From NCBI GenBank assembly GCA_963576735.1, contig OY755176.1, positions 11,517,423-11,581,422 on the forward strand: a stretch of 64,000 nucleotides of DNA, written 5' to 3'. Made by a program: the position numbers and the translations under genes. The stretch comes from Bedellia somnulentella. Its lineage: Eukaryota; Arthropoda; Insecta; Lepidoptera; Bedelliidae. A model generated the notes under the pieces. The model saw only the letters and a list, made by a program, of their open reading frames with translations. It did no database searches and was not told the DNA's origin. Shown piece after piece: positions 11,701-22,036 of the stretch. Positions within the stretch are counted from its first letter, which is position 1. Each line of letters begins with the position of its first letter.

Positions 11701-14700
11701 ACGAACGGATGTCATTGGAGGTGACTAAGGACCTTGGGGCTGTTTTAGTGTTGTTTTGGCGATGCGGTTGGAGACCTATCACCATGAATGTTTATTTAAC
11801 AAACATTTCCCATTTAACTTCAAGAAGTAGCTAAACTCCGACGCTAAGGCTACCCCTTCTAGGGAGTTATTGCCGTGAGTGTAGGTATGTATGTATCGGT
11901 ATTAAAACGCTCTTTAAATTAAAACGGCATAAAAATTACCTAGGTGGTATTCATACTATGCAACTAAAAAGTATCACGATATATACTTAAACAAATTACA
12001 TACATACATAGATATACTCACAGCTATAAATCCCTAGAAGAGGTAGCCAGAGCCACAGACACTTTTGAAAACTTGAGTGGGGAAAAGATGATGAGATTAA
12101 GGTTGTTGGTGATGGGTCTCCAACCGCATCGCCCAACAATCCCTCAAAAGCCCCAATACCGTTAGTCGCCTCTTACGTACACCCACCGGAAGAAATATGG
12201 TAGTGCTATTCTAAGCCGACAGCAGCAAAAACTATATTTAATAAATACTCTTAAAACGTTTTAACTTCATGTCAGTGACAGCAAATAATAGCAAATTAAT
12301 AGATTAGCATAAGTAAAGTAAAGAAAATATAAGTGTTGATTGTCGAGTTGATAGAACGCGCGAATGCGTCACGTCACGTCACGTGACCGCGGCCGGCCAA
12401 TGAGCATTGACTAACACCTCTCTCTTCGCGCCGTCCGTCAGCGCTTCATTGACAAGTTTCCTGAGTCGAGTCCGTTATTTTACAAGTTTCCTAAAAACTA
12501 TCAGGTATAGTGTAAATTCACATGCTGTTTGACGGTTTTCCGTCAACTTACAAGTTTCCTAGGAAACTTATAAGTTAACGAGTTTGACGATTTTCCTGCG
12601 ACATATATACATACATGCAAACATCTACTCACGCCGCTAGTTCCCATTAGGGCAGGCAGAGACTATCAATCGCCACTTTGTACGACCCTGGCACACCTTT
12701 CTGGCTTCATTCACTTCCATCAATCTTTTCATACTTGCTCTTTTATTCTTTATACTACGGACACCTCACCTGCCTTTTTGAGCTCACTCTCGATTTGGTC
12801 CAAATGTGTCCTCCGAGGTCGTCATCTACTAAAATTACCTTCTACAAGGGTTTTAAAGACATCTTTCACCAATATACTGTCATCCTTCCTCAAACCACCT
12901 CAAAATTCCTTTTTCTCTGGTTTTTACAATGTCATCTTTCACACCGCATCTTTCACGAATCACGTCATTATTTTATCTAATTATATTAAAACTTATTATT
13001 AAAAGAACCCTACCTGGAAATGATAGATAGAGTTGAGGCTGTTGACGGAAGGAACTCCTCCGAACTTGAGTCCGAGCAGCAAGGAGCGGTGGTCCGAGCC
13101 CGCGTCTCTAACGTTTTGACGGACTAGCACGAATTCTGGCCTAAAGAAACATTAAATAATTATTTAAACTTTAACGTTAACCAGCTTAAAATAAAGAAAG
13201 GAGATATTTATTTATTGCTAATGTACATATACTTTTTCTTCGTATTCGAGATATCGGCTTATGAATGTATTCACATGGGAATCCTAGAATGCATAATGAA
13301 GTAAACAGTGGCGATGTCGATGAACTGTCTGTTTGACTGTCATTGGCAGATAGATAGCTCGATCCAATCCATCCAAACTTTGACAAGTTAAGTTTACTTT
13401 ATTTCAATACAACAACAATACACGATCATATAAACACTTTAAACACACTGAATTATACATACTCCGTTAATTGAAAATTGGGTTATGCCGACTATTAATC
13501 GTCATGTTATATGATCCTGATAAACTTCTCTCGCTTCCCACATATTCATCATTCCTCTCATACATGTATTTTTCTTCTCAATTTGGCCTCTCATGATAAC
13601 TACATAACTTACTTGAAGCACCGAGTAACTTTGGTGCCGCTACGGATCACAGCCATTGAGACATTGGCGCCGTCCGATGTTGCTGTCACTGACAATTCCT
13701 GTAAAAGCAGTATGCTTTAGTATTAAAGTCATTAGTTGACAATATATCTAGACACTATCAAATAAGTGATAGGTTTTGTTTCAACACACCTGCTTATAAA
13801 ATAACTTGCATTACACAAATTTTAGCAATGTTAACCGTTTTGTTTATCCTTACGTATTAGTGCGGTATTGTGCTTTTTTTGTTCATCTCCATTGCTATTA
13901 TAATTGAAACAACTATTGATTTTCGGATATTTTAAACGCGTGTTATTACATTATTTTTAAAGCCCGACGTTTCGAAAACTTTTCAGTTATCATGGTCACG
14001 GGAAGACTGAGGTGTTATTTGTCATTATACAGTACTATAAAATTATTAATACTAACTACCTTCACAAAATTTTAAGTTACATTTGCGTTTAATATTTGCT
14101 ATGTACAAAAAGAGCTAATGTTATCTGGAGTCTTGCTAGTGTTCTTCCCTCGCTTAGTTGTGCTAATGATCGGGTTCCAAGCAGGTGGTAATTGCCAACC
14201 ATCATCTCTATTGAAGTTTGGATGTTTCTTTATTTCAATAGGTTCGCGTATCATTCTAGGTATCAATCGATTGCTATTGCTATTGTTTCGTCCTTACTAT
14301 TAATTTTATATATAATGCTGACCTTTCTTATGTATGAAAATTGATATATGAAGATAATTGTAAACTAAATCAGATGAGTATATTAAAATGATGATATATA
14401 AAACTTCCCATGCAATCAGTTGACGATTTAAGTATTTATTAATTATGCACAAATTGTGAGATAATATGCTTATACTCGTGTATGCAATGTTAGATAAAGT
14501 TACCTTATTAGCACGCGTGACTGTGACATCTTTTTAATCCTATTAGCTCGACCCTCAATTAGGCTTGGCCTAACGAGTTTCAACCACACGAAGATTATTT
14601 ATTTCAAACAAAATTGGAAAATAAAAATACTTATAAACACGCTTATATTATCTCGATGGTAAACTTCACTCTGAACTCCAATAAAAAATATATCACTTTA

Positions 14701-17700
14701 AGGTCATTGTAAACTTTAAAGATACTACGAGCTACTTGGTCTACGATAAAAAAATACCGTATCGTACATGCTTAATTTTCATTCAATAAAACGTTACACC
14801 GTAATTATTACATCTTCTCATTTTGATAACTGTCTCAATATTAATATAAATGAATAAAAGCTTGTTATGTTGCAATAGCAAAAAGAAAAATAGATGCTTA
14901 ACGTTGTTAACTATACTATAATCATCATCATTATTTGATTACAGACAAACAGACGGAAAGTCATTGGGTTGGGTGGGTCACGTACAGAGAAAGTAAATAA
15001 AAACTTGTACAAAACGAAAAAGAATATAAATTTTATTAAGATAAATGTAAGAAATATCTTGAATTTCATAACTATTTTCAATTAAAAGCTATTTTTTGTA
15101 AATAAAATAATTTTAGTCATAATTTTATTATCAAATGACTGAAAAACCCGTTGAGTAGGATTTTGAAGAAAAGTTCAAGATCAAACAAGTGTTCTTATAA
15201 TTGATTACTGAACAAAGAAAAAATAATGATAAAACATAAATCGTATCAAGAAGATGAACACAATTTTTATGTATAAAATACTTTAATATTTACATCTGCA
15301 AATTATTGATTTCCAATATAATCCTAGTACCAGCTAAATGTTACTTCCTCTTTTATTGGAAAACTAACGCGCAAGATTTGTAGACGATAGTCTCTATGAT
15401 CATAAAACCGAAGATATAAAATAAGAGTCCATAAACTGCGTTTTTATTGTTACTGTAAAATAGAAATATGATTCTTTTAACTACTTACTAAAGATGGACC
15501 GATGAATGTGCGCAGAGCAAAACTGATCATCACGATTTGTGGGGATGATGCATGCTCATCGGTGGACGTCTATAGAATGAGATGATGATGATACCGTGAT
15601 ATTTAAGCGGATAAAACACGCGCTTATCATGTAGAGAAATGCCTCCGGTATTCAAATCCCGAGTGGGCTTTACTAATGTTTTTTTTAAGTCAAATGAGGG
15701 ATAATTTTATCATGGTTCTAAACGTGAGCCAAAACATCGTGAGGAAACTTAGTGCAAAGTACAAAACGGCAACAGGCCCATCTTGTGAGTAAACTGTCCA
15801 AGCAAAACATAGGTGTGACAATAATGTTAAGTGATGTTCAGAGCTGTTAGTGCCTCTGTCAACCCTTGGAGATATGCAGCGTGAATGTTAGTGTTAAGTG
15901 ATGATAAAAGACGTACCTTAAACTCGGCCTGCTCGACGCGCACGTCCCACTCGCCGGGCAGCCGTCGTCCGCGGAAGTACTTGGACCAGTCCGTGTTCTG
16001 GTCGTCCACCACGAGCAGCGTCACGCAGCGGTCGCGGTTGTAGCCGCGCCCTGATGCGACCGATGTTACGCTGCCTGTGACCAATTAAATAATGTACAAA
16101 ATTGCCCTGAACTCAGTTTTTGTGACGAGAGCCCAGCTGATTTGTATAGAGAACAGAAAAATAAATTTGCTCCTATCACGTTGGTCCTTTAAAGTAAAAA
16201 ATGTCCCCAATGATTTCCCTAACGGCTGTTTTGGTTTGTCATTGATCACAGTGGGGCATTTAACTCGAAGCACCACTATATTCGGGGAATATCCCAACCG
16301 ATAATAATGGTATTAAGGAATAAGAGATGAACTCGTACGAATGAGAACTATTTATTGAGATTGAGTCCCTAATTTACCCACGATTGAGTAAAGTGTTGAC
16401 TGCCTCTACTACAAAAGTAAATACACCGAACAAATGAGCTGTTAATGAACTCTATAGTACATATAGCTTACCCAGCAAATTAGCCCCCTGATCGCGCGCC
16501 GCCCCGGTCAGCGACTGCACGCGCTGCAGCAGCGACTCGCGCGACTTGGCCGGCGACGAGGGCGCCGACGTGCCGCGAGCACTGCCGCGCAGGTTGAGCG
16601 ACAACTCCCCGCCTGATGTACTGGCGGCCATTGATGTGCTGCTTACGGTGCCGCCCGTTGCTACGTGATAGGAACAAAATTGTAGTGCATTGGATTTGCG
16701 CTATGTAGTGTCGACTTCAAATTGTGGTTTTGGAACATTTTTATAGATATATAGATAGAATATCACTAACCCATTTCTGCCTGCGAGTGTCGTAAGAAGC
16801 GATTAAGCCGGCAGGGTATTGGGGGTTTGAAGTGATTGTTAGGCGATGTGGTTTGAGACCCATCACCTAATATCCTTGATTGATTATTTTTGGCCCTGGC
16901 TACCCCCTTTTGAAATTCATAACCCTTTCAGAAACCCTTTCATTCGATAGGTAAACTTTATAATCCCCTTTCATTTTATGTTTTTTTTTCTTTTTGATAG
17001 GGTTACCCTTGACTAGGGAAAGCAAGATATGAGATTTAAAATATTAAAGATTTTAAAATTGAGTCACTCGTCTGGCCCCTACCGTAGTGGCTTGTTTATC
17101 CTAGTATTTCTATCTACCCTCAGACTTGTTTGATTTGGGGAACAGATAGCTAAAATAAACGATCATTGGTGCTAGTTATCAAACCACATCGTCTAAGAGT
17201 CATTGAAATGGCTCTAGTGGTCTTGTATGAGTCCTAGAGAAAGATATGGATATAATATGAGCCGACATTTCACGGCAATAGTTTTTGATGTTTCATAGAT
17301 ACACATAAATATCCATGATAAACGGACATACTACGGTTATGGTACGGTACGGTACTCAGAAATAATGTCTTGGGATTATATAGACAGCGTAATAAACAAG
17401 GTGGCTTTTTATCGGGTGTTTTGATGTCCTCCAAACTAAGCCCAATCGGATTCTGGATTAAAGTTATCAAGTCAAAGCACATCAATAATGGTTTTATTTA
17501 CAGCAACTTATAGGCAAAAACCAAAAAAAGAAGGTGACTATTAAAAACATATTTTCCAAGTAATGTAATTTATTTATCTCCTTCTACACAGTTGCCTTTT
17601 AAAGGATAAATCTTAATTGTACCAAGCCCTAAATATTACATCAAAAATATTACTTAAAATCAGTAACAAATAAATGGATTACCTTGGGCTGTCGGCCTAA

Positions 17701-19318
17701 CCGGCTGCGGCTTCGGCTGGCTGGTGGTGGCCGTTTGGCCGGCGTACGGGTCCACCTCGCCCTCATCGCACTCCGACTGCAGGTCCCCCGAGCTGAATCT
17801 GCGCAACGCCTCCGCTGAACTACTCCGCACCACACCCACAACACCACCAACAAAAGGACATCCTATGTAGCCTCCACTCTCTTTATTTCACCAGAATGAA
17901 CCATTCAAATGGCAAGTACGACGCTCTTAATAGCTTCGTGAAAACAAAAGCACAACGATTCGGTGTAATTGCGATCGTTTAGATGACAATAGCCACAACA
18001 TCGGCAAGCTGAGACAACAACGGCTCGGGAAATGAAGCGACGCATGCAACAGTTACCTGGTTAAAGCGACTCGCTTGCTGAGGTGTAAAATGAATTTGAA
18101 ACTGTTGCGGATGTGGAGAATTTTCAATTAAGCTGACGAGTGGTGCTACACGATTTGTGGAGAGGCTGGAAAGGACGAGGTGAGTGCGACGGGAAGGGTC
18201 AAATGATTGTATGCAGCGCAGTGAAGCGGATGTGGTGCGATGTTCGTCAACGTAACTTTACCTTTTAACTTTTAATTATGGAATAAATTTCTTTTATTTG
18301 TTTGTTATAATAGGATTAGTCCTATGACAGTCATTAGATTTACCTGTAGTAATTGGGTTAATCAAAGTTCTGAGAAATTTGATATTTTTCACTTATTTTA
18401 AAACAATATGTTTCTCTATTCTAATGTCTTTCAGCAATACGATCATAGTTAATAATCATAAGAAGCATAAGAAAGCCTTTAGAAAATAGTCAATAAATTG
18501 TTTGTGTCTTTTTATTGTTAAAGAGATGTAGCTGAGAATTTTATTCTTAACTATGGGTCATTTTGTTCATATATAATACCAATTTTTCAATTTTGAAACC
18601 ACTATTTAATTATGATGGTATTAAGCCAAGACTGGAATTACAAATTTTTAAACAGTAAGTATAAAAGTAACAAATAGTTATTAAAGCATTTGCTCTAGCA
18701 AAATTCTTAATTTAATGTTACCATATTCTTATTAATAGCTGTCACAGATGTCATCCTTAAAATGGATAAAATAAAGGTCGGTAATACATTTTCAATTAAT
18801 GAATATTCATAATTGAATTCAGTTTAAAATATATGAAAACAATGAGTGAAAGCATTATAATGGACACATTGATAATATGAACACCAAAAGCATGGGTCAA
18901 AATATTCAAGAATTGTTATGAAAATAGCCACTAAATGCCTAGATTTTAAGACACCACTTTTAAAATCTATAAATTTATTGCTATTTACATTATTATTCTT
19001 GAATATTTATTTCAATAAAACATTTACATTCACTCTGCATATAAATCATTTTATTTGATCACTGAAAAGTACATATAAATACCAGACCAGATGACAATTA
19101 GGTAGCCTGATCAGTATTTGTGCTTTAAATCAAGAAGATTATATTTGTCAAATATTCATTACAATCAATGCCCGAATGTTTTTGGAGACAAATTAATACA
19201 AAACTGGATATTGATAGATAATTAAAGGTATTTGTTAAAATAACAAGATCTTATCTCACCTTCGTTTCAAGTAATTGACATTGGAGGTGAACGAGGTTCG
19301 GAAGTTTGAGAAAGACAG
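8737..19318 (-). CDS. Syn: Synapsin, N-terminal half (exons 1-7; continues beyond the left edge)
   Basis: Synaptic-vesicle phosphoprotein that tethers vesicles to actin. Minus-strand exons: 19260-19318 or longer, 17683-17798, 16472-16660, 15917-16074, 13613-13698, 13014-13140, 8737-8841; every join is GT-AG and keeps frame. The protein runs: VNYLKRRFSSGDLQSE (domain A-like, PKA site RRFS); a Pro/Thr-rich linker; SAPSSPAKSRESLLQRVQ then SLTGAARDQGANLLG; start of domain C with LLVVDDQNTDWSKYFRGRRL; LSVTATSDG...AVIRSGTKVTR; PEFVLVRQNVRDAGSDHRSL then LLGLKFGGVPSVNSLNSIYH; DRPWVFGHLLQLQRRLGREN and FPLIEQTYYHSYADM. These match insect Synapsin closely. The ATP-grasp half of domain C and the C-terminus are not in the window. 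No in-frame ATG precedes the conserved N-terminus (see exon 1 entry). Introns carry many repeats; the one after exon 7 most likely contains TIMP. Confidence 0.95.
8865..8935. repeat. TE fragment beside Synapsin exon 7
   Basis: The block 'ggccaagtgcgggtcggact' followed by 'cgcccgtgaagggcttc' resembles a repeat segment I remember as common in lepidopteran genomes. It begins about 25 bp upstream (in transcript sense) of the exon 7 acceptor at 8842. Class not resolved. Confidence 0.45.
9675..9858 (+). repeat. SINE family C, 5' part
   Basis: tRNA-like head (gatagtccaatgggtagaac), then the shared body 'tttatcatgattgttaacgg', 'tgagggaaaacatcgtgagg' and 'aaacccacatggctatg'. It is truncated and runs straight into a family-A copy. 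Confidence 0.7.
9868..10012 (+). repeat. Dispersed repeat family A (3' half)
   Basis: Reads 'gggcgatgcggttggggatc', 'tatcaacttccaaatgtggc', 'agctctggctacc' and ends 'gggatttatggtcgtgagta'. This is the clearest statement of the family-A 3' half in this part of the window. Confidence 0.8.
10911..10986 (-). pseudogene. Duplicated partial copy of Synapsin exon 6
   Basis: On the minus strand an 'atttag' acceptor is followed by TEFILVRQTVRDTGSDHRSL then QLGLKL and a TAG stop, against PEFVLVRQNVRDAGSDHRSL then LLGLKF in the true exon at 13014-13140. The phase after the acceptor is the same. Homology ends just after GLK, so the second half of the exon is missing. Of 26 compared codons I count about four silent and seven amino-acid changes, which suggests weak or no constraint. 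It lies about 2 kb downstream of the real exon in the same intron. It could be a dead duplicate or a poison/alternative terminal exon; no good donor is seen before the stop. Confidence 0.8.
11665..11895 (+). repeat. Dispersed repeat family A
   Basis: Near full-length: 'gagaatagcactaacatatt', 'ggggctgttttagtg', 'ggcgatgcggttggagacct', 'aggctaccccttctaggg' and the tail 'gtgagtgtaggtatgtatgt'. Nested in the TIR element. Confidence 0.85.
12000..12230 (-). repeat. Dispersed repeat family A
   Basis: Reverse orientation of the preceding copy: 'tacatacatagatatactca', 'aaatccctagaagaggtagc', 'ggtgatgggtctccaaccgc', 'tattctaagccgac'. Together the two copies form an internal inverted repeat within the TIR element. 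Confidence 0.85.
12362..12410 (+). promoter_or_regulatory. Promoter-like block inside the TIR element
   Basis: A run of CGTCA repeats ending in the palindrome CACGTG is followed by a GC-rich stretch and CCAAT (ggccggccaatgagc). It differs sharply in composition from its AT-rich surroundings. A regulatory role is inference only. Confidence 0.35.
12615..12980 (-). repeat. LINE C-terminal relic (family B)
   Basis: Minus-strand copy with 'cgccgctagttcccattagg', 'tcgccactttgtacgaccct' and 'cttccatcaatcttttcata'. Open frames of 74-100 aa on the plus strand here are antisense to the retrotransposon tail and are not genes. It lies between the TIR element and Synapsin exon 6. Confidence 0.75.
13510..13590 (-). 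repeat. LINE C-terminal relic (family B)
   Basis: On the minus strand it reads roughly QIEKKNTCMRGMMN...EAREV, the family-B C-terminal pattern, directly next to Synapsin exon 5. Confidence 0.55.
13960..14025. repeat. TE fragment in Synapsin intron 4
   Basis: The segment 'agcccgacgtttcgaaaact' followed by 'catggtcacgggaagactga' resembles a repeat block I remember as widespread in Lepidoptera. Class not resolved. Confidence 0.4.
14026..15580. other. Synapsin intron 4, nothing recognised
   Basis: AT-rich intron sequence. The 61-aa open frame at 14118-14303 is hydrophobic and AT-coded, without splice context or known motif. Confidence 0.6.
15590..15895 (+). repeat. SINE family C, near full-length, beside Synapsin exon 4
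   Basis: Shows a tRNA-like head with a B-box-like 'ggtattcaaatcccga', the body 'gtgagccaaaacatcgtgag', and the end 'tctgtcaacccttggagata...gcgtgaatgtta'. Its 3' end stops about 20 bp from the Synapsin exon 4 donor (15911-15916), on the opposite strand. Confidence 0.8.
16765..16925 (+). repeat. Dispersed repeat family A
   Basis: 'gaatatcactaacccatttc', 'gagtgtcgtaagaagcgatt', 'ggcgatgtggtttgagaccc' and 'cctggctacccccttttg'. Synapsin intron 2. Confidence 0.75.
17155..17275 (-). repeat. Diverged family A copy
   Basis: Reverse orientation, with 'caaaccacatcgtctaagag' and 'tatgagccgacatttcacgg'. Synapsin intron 2. Confidence 0.5.
17860..18260. other. GC-richer block in Synapsin intron 1
   Basis: About 400 bp with balanced base composition and no recognisable repeat, directly upstream (transcript sense) of exon 2. 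The frame of exon 2 stays open back to a TGA near 17889 but has no ATG. It could be an alternative promoter or first exon, or an intronic enhancer; no evidence decides. Confidence 0.35.
18261..19259. other. Rest of Synapsin intron 1, nothing recognised
   Basis: AT-rich sequence without repeats that I recognise and without open frames of note. Confidence 0.6.
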
Positions 19319-19396
19319 GGTTGCTGTGGTGGCGGCCTGTGGGCCACAGATTCCAGGACACCCCGACCGATCTATCTTGACGTCCCTGTTGTAGTG
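19260..19396 (-). other. Syn: Synapsin exon 1: conserved N-terminus with no AUG
   Basis: Minus strand: the open frame begins after a TGA at 19397-19399 and runs to the donor AAG|gtgaga at 19259. It encodes ...TLSFSNFRTSFTSNVNYLKR and joins exon 2 to complete R-F-S-S-G-D-L. NVNYLKRRFS matches the synapsin domain A start, related to the vertebrate NYLRRRLSD pattern. There is no in-frame ATG; the only ATG nearby (overlapping 'aatgtc') is in another frame and stops after four codons. The best near-cognate start is CTG at 19316-19318 with A at -3. A spliced upstream exon supplying an AUG (possible acceptor acaacag near 19386) is the alternative. Confidence 0.75.
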
Positions 19397-19464
19397 TCAT
19401 TTATTTAAGCATTATGAAAATATGTACCATGGGTTAAAGTACATTGTTACATGCAAATACATAC

Positions 19465-19640
19465 ATACATATACTCACGGCCATAAATCCCAAAGGGGGT
19501 AGCCAGAGCTTTCGAGCTAGAAACTCCTCAGCCACATTTGGAAGATGATAGGGGACAAGATGGTATGCATCGCCCAAAAACCACCTTACGACACCGTGGG
19601 TAGAAAGGGGTAGTGACATTCTAAGCTGACACTACAATAG
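19465..19640 (-). repeat. Dispersed repeat family A
   Basis: 'tatactcacggccataaatc', 'gggggtagccagagctttcg', 'ccacatttggaagatgatag', 'gacattctaagctgacacta'. It lies about 65 bp beyond the TGA that closes Synapsin exon 1, so it may lie in the Synapsin 5' leader or promoter. Confidence 0.85.
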
Positions 19641-21589
19641 ATAATTTTTCATTATTTTCGAGTAAGCAATCCTCATGGTGTTACTTGCACTTTAGAATAA
19701 TAGTGTAGTTGGTACCAAAAATAAATGATGTACACTGATATGGTAATAAGCTTCTTAAAATTTACATAAAATGTAAATAACCACTCGTTTCATAACAGGA
19801 AATTTAATCTAGAAGATTTATACACGAGAGATTCGTTTTACAACCATACTTTACGGTCACTATTCTTAAGGGCGGCTACAAAAATATTTGATGAAATTTA
19901 AGGATTCATCCCATGAGAGGATAATCCGAGCCTCGAATTCGTTGAGTTATAGTCTTATTTTAGTATAATAATATCACAGGGACGAAAAAAATGGTATCAT
20001 AGAAAATATGGTTATTCTACAATTTTCCTCTATATGAACTATAAGTGAACGAAATTAATACCCTCCGCACGCGCAATTTTTTAAAAAGGAGTAGAAAGTT
20101 TTTGCTTTTGTTTTAAGATTTTAACTAAGACGATTTTATTAAACATATTTAACAATACTTACTCTAGGAAAACGTTCTCAAGGTTTGATAGGGCGAATTG
20201 TGTAATGCAATTTGCAGATTACTATAGAAATATGCACAATCTGAAACAAAATTGTTTGTACTGTACTTGGTACACATAAAGGTATTCAATTTAAAAGCAA
20301 AATATAAAAGAATGCAACAACTCTAACAAACACTGTCGGGATAAAATGGGGTAGTGCTATTTTAAGCTTACCTAAAAGAAAAGAGCTTCATAATAATTAA
20401 AAATATAAACTTGCTAAAACTGCGGTACAATTTGCCTAAATAGCCAAAAACAAATGGGTTACCTCTACAAAATATTTTTACAATGATAGTAACATTCCAT
20501 TTCCATGAATTGCTAAATCAATAAAAATACCCATACATTGTAATGTAACTGTTATAATAATCTCTGGCTACCCCTTTCTGGGATTTAAATCTGTGACAAT
20601 ATGTATGTATGTATTTTAATACATAGGCTTTTAAAAATATATCTATGGTACCATCTACTTTTTCAATATTTTTACGGTTGCAATTACAACTTTGTTTTTG
20701 GCATCTCAATATTTTATTTGGACCCAGCAAAATATAACAACTGAGTGTATTTGCATATGTTTTGCCCCATCAATCAAACTATGTCTACGCATAAATCTAT
20801 GGTAGGCATTGTATATATTTACAAAGCAGTCATGCATAAAATTCGTATTTCCTAATCCAGCAATATGGGGTCAATCACAAAGAATTTTTGCAATGCGTAT
20901 GTAGTTAGGCCACAGTAAGTCGGGAAATAATGCAAGGTAAAATACCGAAACACAGCATTAAATCGGTAAAGCGCTTGCATGTAAATACATGGTGCATCTA
21001 CTTCAAGTATGACATTACATTGTTACGAAATCAAAAGTCGCTACGCTAACTCTAGGGTTTGGCTGTACGCCAATCACTGAAGAAACGGTGCTACTGTTTT
21101 GTGGTTCCATACTTTTAGGAAACAAGGTAAAAACTTTCAGTCATGCAGCACGTATTATAGTGAGACAAATCATGTTCAGGTGCAATTCTACTACTAATTT
21201 TATGGTATAACATTTTATTTCTATAGCTTTTCATACTTTTTACCCATCTTATGACTTTTTTTTTCTTCAAATACCCTATTTAATTCAAACCAATGAATAT
21301 TGTAAAGAAAATATATATTCGACCTTCGTATACCTTCATTCAGTTTGTATACCTTCTTCTTAATTAAGTTTGTTTTATATTTCTATAATTCTTTAATTTT
21401 AACAAGAAAACTTCTAATCAAACGACCTATTCTAACTTTCGTATTGCGCCAAAATTCATCTTCTCATCGCAACTAAGTTAGTCTAATATGTTTAAAATTG
21501 CTTTTATTATTTTCTTACCAGTCGTCCTATTCTAAAGTTCGTATACCGTTTTAATTCAAAAAGATTTATTCTCTCATTCCATTTTTTTC
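19641..21589. other. Intergenic, only repeat scraps
   Basis: AT-rich. Short family-A tails lie at about 20335-20380 and 20560-20615 (ctctggctacccctttctgg then tatgtatgtat). Nothing else is recognised. Confidence 0.6.
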
Positions 21590-21700
21590 CACTTTATTAT
21601 TCAGTCTTACAGAAAACATCCACAAAGATCGTATTCCAAGTCTCATTCTTTTTCTGTCGCATTCAGAATTTACTACCATAAATCAACAAGGAAGCGAGAA
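21590..21700 (-). repeat. LINE relic (family B, internal part)
   Basis: On the minus strand it reads LLIYGSKF...RQKK, a decayed form of the 'LMYGSECWxWQKKHE' segment that is better kept at 27670-27895. Confidence 0.45.
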
Positions 21701-21824
21701 ATATCATTCAAGTTACCGGAGTCCCGATGTTTTTACTTCCTAAATTTCCTTTCCTTCCAATATTACGCATAACATGTTGGAGAATTTCCTTAGTTATTCT
21801 GTAAATTGTGTAGTGTTGGTTTAG

Positions 21825-21990
21825 AACTAACCTATTTATATCCGTGTGTGTCGCAAGAGGCGTTTGAGGGTTTTTAGACTTTTAAGTAATTTTGGGCGAT
21901 GTGGCTGGGGCCATTGTCACCAACCATCCTTTATTTTACAATATTCTTCCCACTTATACGTTCAAAAACTATGTTTTGTGGCCGTGTGTA
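21825..21990 (+). repeat. Dispersed repeat family A
   Basis: 'tgtgtcgcaagaggcgtttg', 'gggcgatgtggctggggcca', 'cttccca' with a shortened tail. Its 3' end is about 45 bp from a Helitron-like element. Confidence 0.7.
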
Positions 21991-22036
21991 AAGGTTCTTC
22001 TGTAAATCATATGTGTTTTTATAATTATATGATTTA

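Larger units (their letters stand above)
11000..12609. mobile_element. 1.6-kb element with ~159-bp terminal inverted repeats
   Basis: The outer 159 bp (11000-11158 and 12451-12609) are inverted copies with only scattered differences, beginning TATATATGTCGCAGGAAAAT. Both arms contain the perfect palindrome AAGTTTCCTAGGAAACTT and several extra CAAGTTTCC-type motifs, like subterminal transposase-binding repeats. Weaker inverted similarity goes further in (around ATGCTGATTGG / CCAATGAGCAT). No transposase is encoded. Two family-A repeats lie inside in convergent orientation (11665-11895, 12000-12230). The termini end in TATATA, so a TA target duplication cannot be told from the repeat itself. Superfamily not assigned. 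Confidence 0.85.

Noticed and set aside
12678..13002. Plus-strand open frames of 74-100 aa
   Set aside because: They are antisense to a LINE C-terminal relic (family B) and have no motifs of their own.
16085..16304. Two 70-aa frames on opposite strands
   Set aside because: They fall in Synapsin intron 3 and mirror each other; no splice or codon support.
17650..17853. 67-aa minus-strand frame starting with Met over Synapsin exon 2
   Set aside because: It is a different reading frame from the one giving FSSGDLQSE...PTAQ, which alone joins both neighbours in frame.
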